Assembly: GCA_902596785.1 (NCBI GenBank)
Contig: CACJVG010000007.1
Location: 1-37,583 of the forward strand
Source: an uncultured Pelagibacteraceae bacterium
GTDB taxonomy: Bacteria > Pseudomonadota > Alphaproteobacteria > Pelagibacterales > Pelagibacteraceae
DNA: 37,583 nucleotides
Reading direction: 5' to 3'
The position numbers were made by a program, and so were the translations under genes. The first letter of the stretch is position 1. Every line of letters starts with the position of its first letter. Below, one piece after another: positions 16,488-27,061 of the stretch. The notes below the pieces were generated by a model that saw only the letters and a list, made by a program, of their open reading frames with translations, was not told where the DNA came from and did not search any database.

Positions 16488-17275
16488 TGAAAAAAATATT
16501 GATAGTAGAAGGAAACTTGCGAGAAGAAAATCGAAGTTTTTCTGAGGCTGGAATTCAAACACATACAGAAAGTCTTAAAGATAGTTTGGCTTATTTTACT
16601 GATAAGTTAGAAACCCACGTGATTAATCCTTCATCAGATGAAAATATTGACAAAAATATTGATTCACTTGAAAGCTATGATGGCCTTATTTGGGGCGGAA
16701 GTAGTTTAAATATTTATAATAATACCCCAGAAATAAAAAGACAAATTGAATTTATGAAAGAGTGTCAGAAAAAAATTAAAAAAATTTTAGCAATATGTTG
16801 GGGCATGCAAGTAGCTGTGACCGCAGCAGGAGGGGAGGTAAAAAAAGCGACAAAAGGATCTCATAGAGGCATTGCCTCAAATATAGAAATTAATGAAATT
16901 GGTTTAAATCATCCACTCTATAAAAATAAAGATCAAAAATTTAATACACCAGCATTTAATTTTGATGAAGTAGTTACTATGCCAGAAAATTCAATTTTAT
17001 TAGCCTCAAACTCAATAAATAATGTTCAAGGGATAAATTTCAAAGTTGGTAACTGTAATATATGGGGCCTTCAATACCACCCTGAGATTACTTATAATAA
17101 AATGATCAATTTGATTATTTTCAGAAAAAAAAGACTTTTAGAGAAAGGTGCATTTAAAGATGAGAATGAGATAGAAAATCACATTAAACATATAGAAACT
17201 GAGAATAATAAATTAGATAAAGTTTCTAGAATGAGAGAATTGGAGAACTGGTTAGACTATCTAAATTTAGAATAA
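16487..17275 (+). CDS. class I glutamine amidotransferase-like protein (GATase1), substrate unknown
   Basis: This 262-residue protein has a complete GATase1 catalytic triad: Cys104 in LAICWGMQ, and His198 and Glu200 in LQYHPE. It resembles stand-alone GuaA-like amidotransferase domains, with no synthetase domain attached, plus a charged helical C-terminal tail of about 50 residues. Stand-alone members act as partners for ammonia-using enzymes or as hydrolases of gamma-glutamyl compounds (PuuD is a distant example). It is coupled to the iron alcohol dehydrogenase and its 3' end overlaps fhs on the other strand by 9 bases. Given gmaS in the same region, a gamma-glutamyl-amide hydrolase role is a hypothesis only. 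Confidence 0.82.
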   Translation: MKKILIVEGNLREENRSFSEAGIQTHTESLKDSLAYFTDKLETHVINPSSDENIDKNIDSLESYDGLIWGGSSLNIYNNTPEIKRQIEFMKECQKKIKKILAICWGMQVAVTAAGGEVKKATKGSHRGIASNIEINEIGLNHPLYKNKDQKFNTPAFNFDEVVTMPENSILLASNSINNVQGINFKVGNCNIWGLQYHPEITYNKMINLIIFRKKRLLEKGAFKDENEIENHIKHIETENNKLDKVSRMRELENWLDYLNLE

Positions 17276-18949
17276 ACCTTCTATTTCACCCTTGTCATTT
17301 AATTTTATTGAGTCAGCTGCAGGAACTCTTGGAAGACCTGGCATTGTCATAATTTCTCCACACACAACAACTATAAACTCAGCACCTGAAGATAGTCTAA
17401 CCTCTCTTACAGGCAAAACATGACCTGTGGGAGCACCTTTTAAATTTGGATCTGTTGAAAAACTATATTGTGTTTTTGCAATACAAACAGGTAACTTGCC
17501 ATAACCCTTTTCCTCAAAATCTTTTAATTGCTGTCTCACTTTTGTATCAGCTACCACTTCAGATGCGCTATAAATTTCTTGTGCAATTTTTTCTATTTTT
17601 TTGAATAACGGAAGATCATCCTCATATAAAAATTTAAATGTATCTTTTTTATCTTCACAAATTTCTGCAACATTTTTAGCCAGTTCAATAGTTCCTTCAC
17701 TTCCATTTGACCAATGAGTACATTTAGAGGCTTTAACTCCTTGCGTTTCACAAAAATCTAACAAGGTTTTCATTTCATCTTCAGTATCAGTAATAAAATG
17801 ATTAACTGCAACAGTAACAGGTAATCCAAATTTTCTAATATTATTAATATGTCTACGTAAATTTACCATTCCTTCTTTAAGTGCTGATACATTTTCTTTT
17901 TTTAAATCTTCTTTAGCAACTCCACCATGCATTTTCAGTGCTCTTATAGTTGCAACAATGACAACACAATCTGGTTTTAGACCAGATTTTCTACACTTAA
18001 TATCCAGAAATTTTTCAGCTCCCAAATCAGCTCCGAATCCTGCCTCTGTTACAACGTAGTCAGCTAATTTAAGTCCAGCTTTAGTTGCAATAACTGAATT
18101 ACATCCATGAGCAATATTTGCAAAAGGGCCACCATGAATTATTGCAGGATTGTTTTCTAGAGTTTGAGTTACATTAGGTCTTATTGCTTCCTTAAGCAAA
18201 ACAGTCATCGGACCTTGTGCATTTAAATCTTTTGCATAAATTGCTTGCTTATCTCTAGTATAACCAATTGTAATATTTCCTATTCTGTTTTCTAAATCTT
18301 TTAAGTCTGTTGCTAAACAAAAAATAGCCATAAGCTCAGATGCAACTGTAATATCGAAACTATCTTGCCTTGGGTAACCATTAGCTACTCCTCCTAGATC
18401 AACAATAATAGATCTTAACGATCTATCATTCATATCCATTACCCTTCTCCAAACAATTCTTCTAACATCAATGTTAAGTTTGTTGCCCCAATAGATATGA
18501 TTATCAATTAATGCAGATAATAAATTATGAGCAGATGTAATAGCATGAAAGTCACCTGTAAAATGAAGATTGATTTGTTCCATTGGTACTACTTGGGCAT
18601 AACCACCACCAGCGGCTCCACCCTTCATTCCAAATGATGGACCAAGACTTGGTTCTCTTAGACAAACAATAGATTTTTTTCCAATTTTATTTAAACCGTC
18701 ATTTAAACCAACAGAAGTTGTAGTTTTACCCTCACCAGCTGGAGTGGGAGTAATTGCAGTAACTAAAATTAATTTGCCATTCTCCTCTTTAAGAGTACTT
18801 AAATATTCCAAATTTATTTTGGCTATGTGTCTACCCATTGGACTAAAAGCAAAATTTTCATCTGGTACTCCAACTTTAGAAAGAATATCTTTTATTGGTT
18901 GCATCTTAGCTTCTCGAGCTATTTGAATGTCAGATTTTACTTCGGCCAT
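17267..18949 (-). CDS. fhs: formate--tetrahydrofolate ligase
   Basis: This 560-residue protein matches the family length and shows the P-loop TPAGEGKTT (residues 69-77), [15 protein letters not shown] and the conserved [14 protein letters not shown] segment. It interconverts formate plus ATP plus THF with 10-formyl-THF in the cytoplasm. In methylamine and betaine users it links C1 units released as formaldehyde or methylene-THF to formate and energy, or assimilates formate. It is divergent from soxBDAG across about 130 bases, and those enzymes produce methylene-THF. Its 3' end overlaps the amidotransferase-like gene by 9 bases. Confidence 0.97.
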   Translation of the reverse strand: MAEVKSDIQIAREAKMQPIKDILSKVGVPDENFAFSPMGRHIAKINLEYLSTLKEENGKLILVTAITPTPAGEGKTTTSVGLNDGLNKIGKKSIVCLREPSLGPSFGMKGGAAGGGYAQVVPMEQINLHFTGDFHAITSAHNLLSALIDNHIYWGNKLNIDVRRIVWRRVMDMNDRSLRSIIVDLGGVANGYPRQDSFDITVASELMAIFCLATDLKDLENRIGNITIGYTRDKQAIYAKDLNAQGPMTVLLKEAIRPNVTQTLENNPAIIHGGPFANIAHGCNSVIATKAGLKLADYVVTEAGFGADLGAEKFLDIKCRKSGLKPDCVVIVATIRALKMHGGVAKEDLKKENVSALKEGMVNLRRHINNIRKFGLPVTVAVNHFITDTEDEMKTLLDFCETQGVKASKCTHWSNGSEGTIELAKNVAEICEDKKDTFKFLYEDDLPLFKKIEKIAQEIYSASEVVADTKVRQQLKDFEEKGYGKLPVCIAKTQYSFSTDPNLKGAPTGHVLPVREVRLSSGAEFIVVVCGEIMTMPGLPRVPAADSIKLNDKGEIEGLF

Positions 18950-19079
18950 AAATAATCCAAATAAATTAAAAGTTTTTTATCTGTGACTTCTTATCCTTTT
19001 TTGAGATATTTGGAAACTTCTAAAAAATATATATAAAAAAAATAAGCACTATTTAAATTGATTGTTATAAAATTAGTTG

Positions 19080-20336
19080 ATGCAAAAATATTCTATATTT
19101 AACCTTGTTAAAAACGCTTTTTCAAACCATGAAAATTGGGATTTGGCTTGGAAAGATCCAACACCTAAAGAGGAATATGATGTTGTAATTATAGGTGGTG
19201 GAGGCCATGGTTTAGCTACAGCTTATTATCTTGCTAAAGAACATAATATTACAAATGTTGCAATTATAGAAAAAGGATGGATCGGTGGTGGAAACGTAGG
19301 GCGTAATACTACAATTATTAGATCCAATTACATGCATGACGAAAATGGTTTGTTCAGTGAGTTTGGAATGGATTTATGGAGAAAGATGAGTCAGGATCTG
19401 AATTACAATGTAATGTTTTCTCCAAGAGGAATAATTAATCTTGCACATTCTGATGCACAAATGAATGCATACGCGAGAAGAGGAAATTCTATGAGATTAA
19501 ATGGAATAGATGCTGTTCTTTTAAATAGAGAGCAAGTTAAAGAAATTATTCCAATGGCTGATTTTTCTGAAAATGTAAGATTTCCAATTTTTGGTGGCTT
19601 GATGCAACCAAGTGCAGGCACAGCAAGACATGATGCTGTTGCATGGGGTTATGCACGTCAGGCAGACTCCATGGGGGTAGATATAATTCAAAATTGTGAG
19701 GTGATAGGTTTCGATGTTTCCGCTGGAAAAATAAAGGGAATAAGAACTTCACGAGGAAATATCAAAGCAAAAAAAGTTGGTATTTGCGTTGCGGGTAGCA
19801 CAAATATTTTAGCAGAAAAATTAAATATGACATTACCAATTGAAACTCATTTACTTCAAGCATGTGTTTCTGAGCCAGTTAAACCAGTTTTAGATAATGT
19901 AGTTACGTTTGGTGCAGGACACTTTTATGTAAGTCAATCTGACAAAGGTGAGATGGTAATGGGCGGTGATCTTGATGGTTATAATAGTTATGCTCAAAGA
20001 GGAAACTTACCAACATTGCAACATGTATTAACTGAAGGTATAGCCATGATGCCATTTTTGAGTAAATTAAAAATGCTTAGAACGTGGGGTGGTATTATGG
20101 ATATGTCAATGGATGGTTCACCTATTATCGATAAAACACACATTGATGGTTTGTATTTGAATTGTGGATGGTGCTATGGAGGATTTAAAGCTACACCTGC
20201 ATCGGGTTGGACATTTGCTCATACTATTGCTCAAGATAGAGTACATGAATTAAATGCTGGCTATAGCTTAAATAGATTTAATACTGGCCATCTTATTGAT
20301 GAAAAGGGACTTGGAACAAAAACCTGGATATCGTAA
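19080..20336 (+). CDS. soxB: heterotetrameric sarcosine oxidase (or N-methylglutamate dehydrogenase) beta subunit
   Basis: This 418-residue DAO-family flavoprotein has VVIIGGGGHGLATAYYL near residues 35-51 for FAD. TARHDAVAWGYARQAD carries His184, the position of the histidine that covalently holds FMN in the known enzymes. GWCYGGFKATPASGW lies near the C-terminus. It demethylates sarcosine or an N-methylamino acid, passing the C1 unit to the alpha subunit. The frame can be read from a TTG one codon earlier, but the ATG at 19080 is preferred; no Shine-Dalgarno is seen and a TATAAA at about 19065 suggests a very short leader. It begins the operon soxB-D-A-G and abuts soxD. Confidence 0.93.
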   Translation: MQKYSIFNLVKNAFSNHENWDLAWKDPTPKEEYDVVIIGGGGHGLATAYYLAKEHNITNVAIIEKGWIGGGNVGRNTTIIRSNYMHDENGLFSEFGMDLWRKMSQDLNYNVMFSPRGIINLAHSDAQMNAYARRGNSMRLNGIDAVLLNREQVKEIIPMADFSENVRFPIFGGLMQPSAGTARHDAVAWGYARQADSMGVDIIQNCEVIGFDVSAGKIKGIRTSRGNIKAKKVGICVAGSTNILAEKLNMTLPIETHLLQACVSEPVKPVLDNVVTFGAGHFYVSQSDKGEMVMGGDLDGYNSYAQRGNLPTLQHVLTEGIAMMPFLSKLKMLRTWGGIMDMSMDGSPIIDKTHIDGLYLNCGWCYGGFKATPASGWTFAHTIAQDRVHELNAGYSLNRFNTGHLIDEKGLGTKTWIS

Positions 20337-20606
20337 ATGCTTTACATAAATTGCCCACACTGTGGAATGAGATCTCAAAATGAATTTTCATATGGTGGCG
20401 ATGCAAGTGTTAAAAGACCAGAACTTAATAAAGAAGTTTCTGATCAAGAATGGGATAATTTTGTTTACAATAGAAAAAGTTTAAGAGGAAAGCATTTAGA
20501 GCTATGGCAACATATTTCTGGATGTAGACAATGGATAAAGGTTGAGAGAGATACCGCAACTCATGAAATTTTCAGAACCTTCAAAGCTGATGAGGAAGTT
20601 GCTTAA
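20337..20606 (+). CDS. soxD: sarcosine oxidase delta subunit
   Basis: This is an 89-residue zinc-binding subunit. CPHCGMRSQNEF gives Cys6, His8 and Cys9, and a late HISGCRQW segment gives further ligands. ETFKADE-like C-terminal residues (FRTFKADEEVA) match SoxD. It is a structural subunit holding zinc in the heterotetramer. The start follows the soxB stop directly and its stop overlaps the soxA start by one base (TAATG), consistent with stoichiometric synthesis. Confidence 0.93.
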   Translation: MLYINCPHCGMRSQNEFSYGGDASVKRPELNKEVSDQEWDNFVYNRKSLRGKHLELWQHISGCRQWIKVERDTATHEIFRTFKADEEVA

Positions 20607-23602
20607 TGACTCAAGCTTTTAGAATTGAAAATGGCGGGTTAATAAATAGAGATAAAAAATTATCTTTTAAATTTAATGGAAAAACTTACTTTGGTTATGA
20701 AGGTGACACATTAGCTTCAGCTTTATTAGCAAATGGAGTTCATTTAGTAGGAAGAAGTTTTAAATATCACAGACCCAGAGGTTTCTTTGGAGCAGGTGTA
20801 GATGAACCTTATGCAGTTGTTCAACTTTATAGAAATGGTGAAACAGAGCCAAATATAAAAGCTACGGAACAGGAGTTGTTTGACGGTTTAGAAGCTAAAA
20901 GTGTTAATTGTTGGCCAAGTGTTAATTTTGACATAGGTGCAATCAATAATTTTCTAAAAATTTTTTTACCAGCAGGTTTTTATTACAAAACTTTTATGTG
21001 GCCAAAAAGTTTTTGGTATCGAATTTATGAGCCTTTTATAAGAAAAGCAGCTGGTTTAGGTGTAGCTTCAACTAAACATGACAAAGAAAGGTATGAACAT
21101 AAATACGAATATTGCGATTTATTAATTGCAGGTTCAGGACCTTCGGGATTAGCAGGTGCGTATGCTGCAGCAAAAAATGGAGCTAAAGTAATTTTAGCTG
21201 AAGATAAACCAAGATTTGGTGGATCTTTATTAACTAGTGATGTCAATATTGGAAATCAATCAGGAAAAGATTGGGCCGAGGGAATAATTGCAGAACTAAA
21301 AACAATGCCAAATGTTGTTGTAAAAAATAGATCTCAAATTTTTGGATACTATGATCACAACATGCTTGTGATGTCAGAAAAAGTTAGTGATCATTTGCCA
21401 TCAACTAAAAAATATCACCCTAACAAAAGGTTATGGTACATTCGTGCAAAAGAAGTTTTGATTTCCTCTGGATCAATTGAAAGACCGATAGTTTTTGGAA
21501 ATAATGATACACCAGGAGTTATGCTCTCTTCAGCCGCTAAAGAATATCTAAAAGTATATGGTGTTTTAGTTGGAAGAAAACCACTGGTGTTTACAAATAA
21601 TGACAGTGGATATGAAACAGCAATTGAATTTAAAAAACACGGAGTAGATCCAGTTGTTTTAGATTCAAGAAAAAATCCTGCGTCAGAAATAATTGATGAA
21701 GCAAAAAATTTAGGAATTAACATTAAAAATTCATATGTTGTGGTTGCAGCACAAGGATACAAAAAAGTAAAATCTGCAGATATTGCAAGTATTTCTGAAG
21801 ATAAAAAACAACTTGGTAAAATAGAAAATATTCAATGTGATTGTATTTGTGTTTCAGGTTTTTGGACACCAACTGTTCATTTAGCTTCACAATCAGGGAA
21901 TAAGACAAAGTTTAAAGAAGAAATTGATGCATTTGTTCCAGGACAATCAAAACAAAATGAAATCACTTTAGGTGCTGCTAATGGAGAATTTTCACTGGAG
22001 GAAACTCTAAAAACTTCATTTAAAGCAGGAAGTGAATTATCAAAAAAAATTACTCAAAAAGATAATGAAATAGCTGTTCCAAACGTTGTTGAAAAGAAAT
22101 CTTCTCAACATGATAAGTTTTGGTGTGTTCCATTGCCAAAAGGTAAAAATTACAAAAGATTTTTAGATTTTCAAAATGATGTAGCAGTATCTGATGTAGA
22201 AATAGCTCTAAGAGAAGGGTATCGATCAATTGAACATGTTAAAAGATATACAACTCTAGGAATGGCAACAGACCAAGGAAAAACAAGCAATTTAAATGGA
22301 TTGCAATTAGTATCCGAAATTGAAAACAAAGTAGTTCCTGCAGTAGGTCATACAACTTTTAGACCTCCATATACTCCAGTTTCTATTGGAGCAATAGTAG
22401 GAAGAGAGGTTGGAAAACATTCAAAACCAACAAGAAAATCTCCAATGCATACATGGCATGAGAAAAATAATGCAGTTTTTGTTGATGCGGGTGTTTGGTT
22501 AAGACCAAGATATTATAAAAGAGGAAATGAGAATTTATTTGAGGCATCTAAAAGAGAAGCAAAAAATGTGAGAACAAATGTAGGAGTTTGTGACGTAACA
22601 ACTTTAGGAAAAATAGATATTAAAGGACCAGATGCAGCGGAGTTATTAAATAGAGTTTATACAAATGCATGGTTGAAGCTACCAGTTGGTAAAGCTAGAT
22701 ACGGTGTAATGTTAAGAGAAGATGGAATTGTTATGGATGACGGTACAACTACAAGAATTTCAGAAAATCATTATCATATGACCACTACTACAGCTCAAGC
22801 GGCAAATGTTCTTTCTCATTTAGAATATTATTTGCAACTCGTTTGGCCTGAATTAAATGTGAATGTAGTTTCAACTACAGAACAGTGGGCTGGAGCAGCT
22901 ATTGCTGGACCTAAATCTAGAGATTTATTACAAAAATTATTTCAAAATTCTGATGTATCAAATGAAGGTTTACCATTTATGGGCTATATGGAGGGAGATT
23001 TATTTGGTGTTAAAGCAAGAATATTTAGAATTTCGTTTTCAGGTGAGCTTGCTTATGAGGTAAATGTTGAATCTGATTATGGAAATTTTATGTGGGAAAA
23101 AATAATCGAAGTTGGTAAAGAATTTAATATTCAACCATATGGAACAGAAGCATTATCAACTCTTAGAATTGAGATGGGACATGTTGCCGGATCAGAACTT
23201 GATGGTAGAACAATTCCATTCGATAACGCCTTAGAAGGTCTTGTTAGTAAAAAGAAAGATTTTATTGGAAAAAGATCATTACAAAGATCTGCATTTATAG
23301 CTGAAGATAGACAAAGAATAGTAGGCGTAGTTCCATTAGATAAACAAACAAGTATACCAGAAGGCTCTCACTTAGTTAAAGATGATAAAGCACCATTACC
23401 AAATCCAAAATTAGGTCATATCTCTGCATCTTGTTGGAGTGTTGAATATGACAACCCTTTTTCTTTGGCAATTTTGAAAGATGGAAAAAATATGATCGGT
23501 CAAAAGCTTTTTGCAATGTCGCCACTTAAAAACAAAGTAATACCAGTTGAGATAGTTTCATCACATTATGTAGACCCGAAAGGTGAAAGAGTTAGATCAT
23601 GA
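20606..23602 (+). CDS. soxA: sarcosine oxidase (or N-methylglutamate dehydrogenase) alpha subunit
   Basis: This 998-residue protein is the usual size. The N-terminal 2Fe-2S-like fold region ([24 protein letters not shown]) is followed by a dinucleotide-binding domain ([17 protein letters not shown], about residues 172-188). A C-terminal GcvT/tetrahydrofolate domain runs from about 610, with the Asp pair in [12 protein letters not shown] (about 707-718). The alpha subunit receives the methylene group from the beta active site through an internal channel and makes 5,10-methylene-THF. Its last four bases overlap the soxG start (ATGA). Neither the alpha nor the beta sequence settles by eye whether the complex acts on sarcosine or on N-methylglutamate. 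Confidence 0.93.
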   Translation: MTQAFRIENGGLINRDKKLSFKFNGKTYFGYEGDTLASALLANGVHLVGRSFKYHRPRGFFGAGVDEPYAVVQLYRNGETEPNIKATEQELFDGLEAKSVNCWPSVNFDIGAINNFLKIFLPAGFYYKTFMWPKSFWYRIYEPFIRKAAGLGVASTKHDKERYEHKYEYCDLLIAGSGPSGLAGAYAAAKNGAKVILAEDKPRFGGSLLTSDVNIGNQSGKDWAEGIIAELKTMPNVVVKNRSQIFGYYDHNMLVMSEKVSDHLPSTKKYHPNKRLWYIRAKEVLISSGSIERPIVFGNNDTPGVMLSSAAKEYLKVYGVLVGRKPLVFTNNDSGYETAIEFKKHGVDPVVLDSRKNPASEIIDEAKNLGINIKNSYVVVAAQGYKKVKSADIASISEDKKQLGKIENIQCDCICVSGFWTPTVHLASQSGNKTKFKEEIDAFVPGQSKQNEITLGAANGEFSLEETLKTSFKAGSELSKKITQKDNEIAVPNVVEKKSSQHDKFWCVPLPKGKNYKRFLDFQNDVAVSDVEIALREGYRSIEHVKRYTTLGMATDQGKTSNLNGLQLVSEIENKVVPAVGHTTFRPPYTPVSIGAIVGREVGKHSKPTRKSPMHTWHEKNNAVFVDAGVWLRPRYYKRGNENLFEASKREAKNVRTNVGVCDVTTLGKIDIKGPDAAELLNRVYTNAWLKLPVGKARYGVMLREDGIVMDDGTTTRISENHYHMTTTTAQAANVLSHLEYYLQLVWPELNVNVVSTTEQWAGAAIAGPKSRDLLQKLFQNSDVSNEGLPFMGYMEGDLFGVKARIFRISFSGELAYEVNVESDYGNFMWEKIIEVGKEFNIQPYGTEALSTLRIEMGHVAGSELDGRTIPFDNALEGLVSKKKDFIGKRSLQRSAFIAEDRQRIVGVVPLDKQTSIPEGSHLVKDDKAPLPNPKLGHISASCWSVEYDNPFSLAILKDGKNMIGQKLFAMSPLKNKVIPVEIVSSHYVDPKGERVRS

Positions 23603-24186
23603 CATTAATTTCAGCTTTATCAAATGTTCATACAAAGGGTCAATTCGGAGATTATGAGGGTAAAAATGAAAATGATATACTTAAAATATCTGAAATCAAA
23701 AATTTATTAATTGTTCAAATAGTTCAGTACAAAAATTCTTCAGTTTCATTTGAGGGTATTGATATTGATGGTTTAAAGTTAAAAAATGAACCTTTAACCG
23801 TGGTATTTAATGAAAATACAAGAATTATGTGGAATGGACCAAAAAACTGGCTTTTAGTTTCAACAAAAAAAAATTTAATTAAAAATGTATCAGATAATTT
23901 TAAAGATACAGATTTTGCAATAACAGATTTATCTCACTCTAGAGCTATTATTGAAATCGAAGGAAATGATTCGATAGAAGTTTTGAAAAAAGGATGTCCT
24001 TTTAATTTTAACAAATTAGATAAAAACAATTCAATAAACTCAACTTATAATGGAATAGCTTTTACTGTAGACAGGTTGAGTGATGACCCAAATAAAGTAA
24101 GGATATTTGCGTTAAGAAGCTTTGGTGAATCTTTATATCACTCTATAACTGATGCATCTTTAGAGTTTGGTTTTGAAAATATATAA
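23599..24186 (+). CDS. soxG: sarcosine oxidase gamma subunit
   Basis: This 195-residue protein has the fold pattern of SoxG, a distant GcvT relative. [23 protein letters not shown] near the middle and [32 protein letters not shown] fit the GcvT-like framework without catalytic residues. It completes the soxBDAG operon and overlaps soxA by four bases. The start is an ATG within soxA with no separate ribosome binding site, so re-initiation is likely. Its 3' end faces the DMT transporter gene across 10 bases, where a 12-base palindrome AAACTTAAGTTT lies. Confidence 0.88.
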   Translation: MTLISALSNVHTKGQFGDYEGKNENDILKISEIKNLLIVQIVQYKNSSVSFEGIDIDGLKLKNEPLTVVFNENTRIMWNGPKNWLLVSTKKNLIKNVSDNFKDTDFAITDLSHSRAIIEIEGNDSIEVLKKGCPFNFNKLDKNNSINSTYNGIAFTVDRLSDDPNKVRIFALRSFGESLYHSITDASLEFGFENI

Positions 24187-24196
24187 ACTTAAGTTT

Positions 24197-25048
24197 TCAA
24201 TCTCTTGTTGCAATATAAACACCTATAGAAGTAATTAGAAATCCAATTAAATCTAAGCTAGTTAAACTTTCATTTAAGAAAAGCCAAGCCATAAAAGCGG
24301 ATGTTGCTGGAATTAAAAAAAATATAGAAACAGTTTTGCTTGCTGAATTATTTTTAATTAAAAACATTAATATTGTAAATGCACCAAATGAGACCAAAAA
24401 TATTTGATGGCTCATTGCAATAATAAATGTTTGTGAAAAATCAATATACGGATCAACAAATAATATAATTACTGATAAATGAAATAAACATCCACCAATA
24501 GCTTGATTCATATTACTTACAGATAGAGGCAAGTTGTTGCTTAATTTTTTTTGCCATAAAGTTGAAAATGTTATTGCTAATAAAGCTATTATAGTTGCTA
24601 TCAATCCTGTTGCTGGTATTTTTGAACCAACATCAAAACCTAATACAAGTCCTGCGCCAGTAAATCCCAATAAAACACCTATCCATTGTTTTGTAGATAC
24701 TTTCTCATTTAATATTGGATCACTTAATGCATTTGTAAGAATTGGTTGAAGGGTTACAATTAAAGCTGCAATTGCTGTAGGCATGCCTATTGAAATTGAG
24801 TAAAAGACACCTCCAAGATAAAACCCATGAAACAAGACACCACTAAAAAAAGATTCAAAAAAATTTCTTTTGCTCACTAGAATTTTTTGTTTTGAATAAA
24901 TAGAAAATAAAAAAAAACCTAAAGCAACTAAAGCAAATCTAAAAGCTAGAGCCGCAAATGGATCACTGTTGTCTATAATAGGTTTGGTTGTTATGAAAGC
25001 AGAAGACCATAGAAGTATAAATATAAAAGGGAATATTTTAATCATCAT
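24197..25048 (-). CDS. EamA/DMT-family transporter
   Basis: This 283-residue, highly hydrophobic protein has about ten predicted membrane helices in two EamA repeats. RhaT-like features include SSAFITTKPIID in helix 1, ALAFRFALVALGF in helix 2, and GVLLGFTGAGLVLGFDVG between repeats. The family exports or imports amino acids and other metabolites, and no substrate can be read here. The sequence begins MMIK, so either Met could be the start. It is convergent with soxG and divergent from a small hypothetical gene. There is no evidence that it belongs to the methylamine pathway beyond proximity. Confidence 0.9.
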   Translation of the reverse strand: MMIKIFPFIFILLWSSAFITTKPIIDNSDPFAALAFRFALVALGFFLFSIYSKQKILVSKRNFFESFFSGVLFHGFYLGGVFYSISIGMPTAIAALIVTLQPILTNALSDPILNEKVSTKQWIGVLLGFTGAGLVLGFDVGSKIPATGLIATIIALLAITFSTLWQKKLSNNLPLSVSNMNQAIGGCLFHLSVIILFVDPYIDFSQTFIIAMSHQIFLVSFGAFTILMFLIKNNSASKTVSIFFLIPATSAFMAWLFLNESLTSLDLIGFLITSIGVYIATRD

Positions 25049-25148
25049 GTTTAATAAACAAATAAATTAAATAAAATCAAACAAATCAGTACCTATAATG
25101 AACAAATTAGATGTAGAAACAAAATACCAAATCACTTAATGTTCAGCT

Positions 25149-25535
25149 ATGAACTTTAGGCTATTTAGAATTTTAACAATTATACTGTCTTTTTTCTTTT
25201 TGACAGGTTTTGTACCCATTCTTTCATTTGTTGGTCCAGGCGTAACAGTTTTGACTTCAGGTAATGTCTATAAAGCTAGTGCACAATTTATAATTAATCA
25301 AAGAATAGAAAAAGAAACTGGAAAGAATTCTTTAGCCTTAATTAAAGAAGCGTTGGTCGAAGAAACAGATATAAAAATAAAAAAAAATTCATTTGATGAA
25401 GATTTAAGACAATTAGTCGAAACAAGAATTAAAATGACTAGACAAAAATTAGATAATCAAAATTTACAAAAATTACTTAAAAAGAGAATAGAGGTTACTA
25501 GATCAATACTCAATATAGATAATACTACTCAATAA
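25149..25535 (+). CDS. hypothetical small envelope protein
   Basis: I do not recognise this 128-residue protein. The N-terminus (MNFRLFRILTIILSFFFLTGF) is a signal peptide or single membrane anchor. A second mildly hydrophobic stretch follows (VPILSFVGPGVTVLTSGNVYKAS), then a highly charged helical region (about residues 45-128) rich in Lys, Glu, Asp and Asn with coiled-coil tendency. Its last 11 bases overlap the convergent gene on the minus strand. It appears to be transcribed alone. Codon use matches its neighbours, so it is probably a real gene. Confidence 0.65.
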   Translation: MNFRLFRILTIILSFFFLTGFVPILSFVGPGVTVLTSGNVYKASAQFIINQRIEKETGKNSLALIKEALVEETDIKIKKNSFDEDLRQLVETRIKMTRQKLDNQNLQKLLKKRIEVTRSILNIDNTTQ

Positions 25536-25965
25536 TATTAAGATATATCAAATTTTCTTGTTTAGTTTCCTTGCACCACATTTCATAGCTTTCACAAACC
25601 CTCCACAAGTGATCAAAAGCTCTTTGTGAAATTTCTAGTGGAAAATGACTTTTAGTATAATAAAGTTTAGGTATTTTCATTAAGAATTTAACCATCGAGT
25701 CTTTTTGTAACTCTAAAAGTCTTAAAGTTTCTTCATTTATTTTTTTCTTAGTTATTTGGTCAATAAATTTATTATTCTTAAGTTCTAAAAACCATTTATC
25801 ATGAAATTCTCCAGAACTTAAAATGTCATATTCTTTAGTAGTCATAAAAATTTCAAATGCCTGAATATTGTTGATTTCAGTATTTTGTTTTTTAATTTCT
25901 ATTATATTTTCATAAACAAATTCAGCAGCTCTCAACACATATGGCTTTTCAGTCTTGTTAGACAT
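25525..25965 (-). CDS. hypothetical protein
   Basis: I do not recognise this 146-residue soluble protein. It is rich in Lys, Glu, Ile and Asn, with several predicted amphipathic helices and an unusual Trp/Cys/Tyr-containing C-terminal part (FDHLWRVCESYEMWCKE). No signal peptide, membrane segment or catalytic motif is visible. It starts 3 bases after the racemase gene on the same strand and so probably shares its mRNA. Its 3' end overlaps the convergent small envelope gene by 11 bases. Confidence 0.65.
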   Translation of the reverse strand: MSNKTEKPYVLRAAEFVYENIIEIKKQNTEINNIQAFEIFMTTKEYDILSSGEFHDKWFLELKNNKFIDQITKKKINEETLRLLELQKDSMVKFLMKIPKLYYTKSHFPLEISQRAFDHLWRVCESYEMWCKETKQENLIYLNIIE

Positions 25966-25968
25966 AAA

Positions 25969-26715
25969 CTAATTTTTATGCTTAACCATAGCTGAATGAG
26001 CTAAAATTAAATTAGGATCTAAGAAAACTTTTGATGATTTAACATTTTTAAATGATTTAAATGCAAAAATTGCGATAGGGAGCTCTGTACAACCTAAAAT
26101 AATTTTTTTACACTTCATTTTGATTAAGGAATCAATTGCAGGTTTAATTGCTTTTGCTGCAGCCTTCACATTACCCATTTTAACTAATTTAATTGCCTTA
26201 TTAACTGATGATTTTTGTATTTTTTGAGTTGGCTCTATCAATTGATAATCTTTTTCAAAAATTTTTTTATAAATTCCTGTTTTAAGAGTACCCTCAGTTG
26301 CTAAGAGACCAACTTTGGAGCTTTCCTTACATTTTTTTTTTGTAAATTTGAAAACTTCTTTGGGCATATTGATTATTGGAATATTAATTTTATTTTGTAA
26401 ATCATCGAACCAATAATGGGCCGTATTGCAAGGTATAACTATAAATTTACATTTATTCTTTTCTAGAAGCTTACAACCTTTGAGTAAGCTTTTTAAAACT
26501 TTGTTATATTTTGCTTTACTTTTTTTATTGGTAGATTTGTTTGAAAGATTTTTAGTTTGAGAGCCAATAGATTCAGGTCTGCCAGGAATATTTGATTTAT
26601 TATAAAGTATAAACAATGGATATTCTTGATCAATTTTTCCTCTGTTTAAAACTGCAAGTTTGTTACAAAAATCAAGACCTGCTTGAGTTCCCATTCCACC
26701 TAAAATTCCAATCAT
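25969..26715 (-). CDS. aspartate/glutamate racemase family protein
   Basis: This 248-residue protein starts MIGILGGMGTQAGLDF, as Asp/Glu racemases do, and has both catalytic cysteines: Cys96 in IPCNTAHYW and Cys209 in ILGCTELPI. With both present it should be an active cofactor-independent racemase, most likely for aspartate, or a relative such as hydantoin racemase. A Lys/Ser-rich insert lies near residues 55-70. It leads a two-gene unit with the hypothetical protein downstream. The D-amino acid product or its use is not evident from neighbours. Confidence 0.87.
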   Translation of the reverse strand: MIGILGGMGTQAGLDFCNKLAVLNRGKIDQEYPLFILYNKSNIPGRPESIGSQTKNLSNKSTNKKSKAKYNKVLKSLLKGCKLLEKNKCKFIVIPCNTAHYWFDDLQNKINIPIINMPKEVFKFTKKKCKESSKVGLLATEGTLKTGIYKKIFEKDYQLIEPTQKIQKSSVNKAIKLVKMGNVKAAAKAIKPAIDSLIKMKCKKIILGCTELPIAIFAFKSFKNVKSSKVFLDPNLILAHSAMVKHKN

Positions 26716-26792
26716 ATTTTTGATTAATTTATTAATTTTTTAATTTAATTCTATAATTAATAATTGTGTTTAAAGGTTGTTATTAATTAAGG

Positions 26793-26842
26793 TATTGGCT
26801 GAATATTAAGTTTGTTATTACAAATAAATCTTTCAGCCAATA
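26793..26842. repeat. 11-base inverted repeat downstream of cspA
   Basis: TATTGGCTGAA (26793-26803) and TTCAGCCAATA (26832-26842) are perfect inverted copies separated by 28 bases, 12 bases beyond the cspA stop on the minus strand. No T-run follows, so it does not look like a classic terminator. The half-site TATTGGCT recurs in the cspA leader at 27113-27120. It may be a 3'-UTR stem or a protein-binding dyad. Confidence 0.55.
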
Positions 26843-26854
26843 GGAAGTGTGAAA

Positions 26855-27061
26855 TTATGCAGTTTTTAAGTTAACTGCTGAAGGACCTTTAGGACCATCT
26901 TCAACATCGAAAGTCAAAGCTTGACCCTCATCTAAACCGTTCATACCAGCATCTCTTACTGCTGAAACATGTACAAACACATCTTTTTCTTTATCTTCTC
27001 TTTCAATAAAACCAAAACCTTTGGTTGGATTGAACCACTTTACTTTACCTTGTAGACTCAT
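26855..27061 (-). CDS. cspA: cold shock domain protein
   Basis: This 68-residue protein is an intact cold shock domain with the RNA-binding motifs KGFGFIER (RNP1-like) and VFVHVSAV (RNP2), and starts [15 protein letters not shown]. It is a single-stranded nucleic acid chaperone in the cytoplasm. It appears monocistronic, with about 117 bases upstream and 139 downstream, both carrying inverted repeats. This is the most spacious surrounding of any gene in the window and suggests post-transcriptional control. The gene symbol is used in the generic family sense. Confidence 0.96.
   Translation of the reverse strand: MSLQGKVKWFNPTKGFGFIEREDKEKDVFVHVSAVRDAGMNGLDEGQALTFDVEDGPKGPSAVNLKTA

Noticed and set aside
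18950-19079. A glycine riboswitch upstream of soxB or fhs
   Set aside because: The 130-base gap is A+T-rich without paired G+C-rich stems or the conserved glycine aptamer core.
24185-24196. Palindrome AAACTTAAGTTT between soxG and the DMT transporter as a bidirectional terminator
   Set aside because: The stem is short, A+T-rich and almost without a loop or T-run, so termination is not supported.
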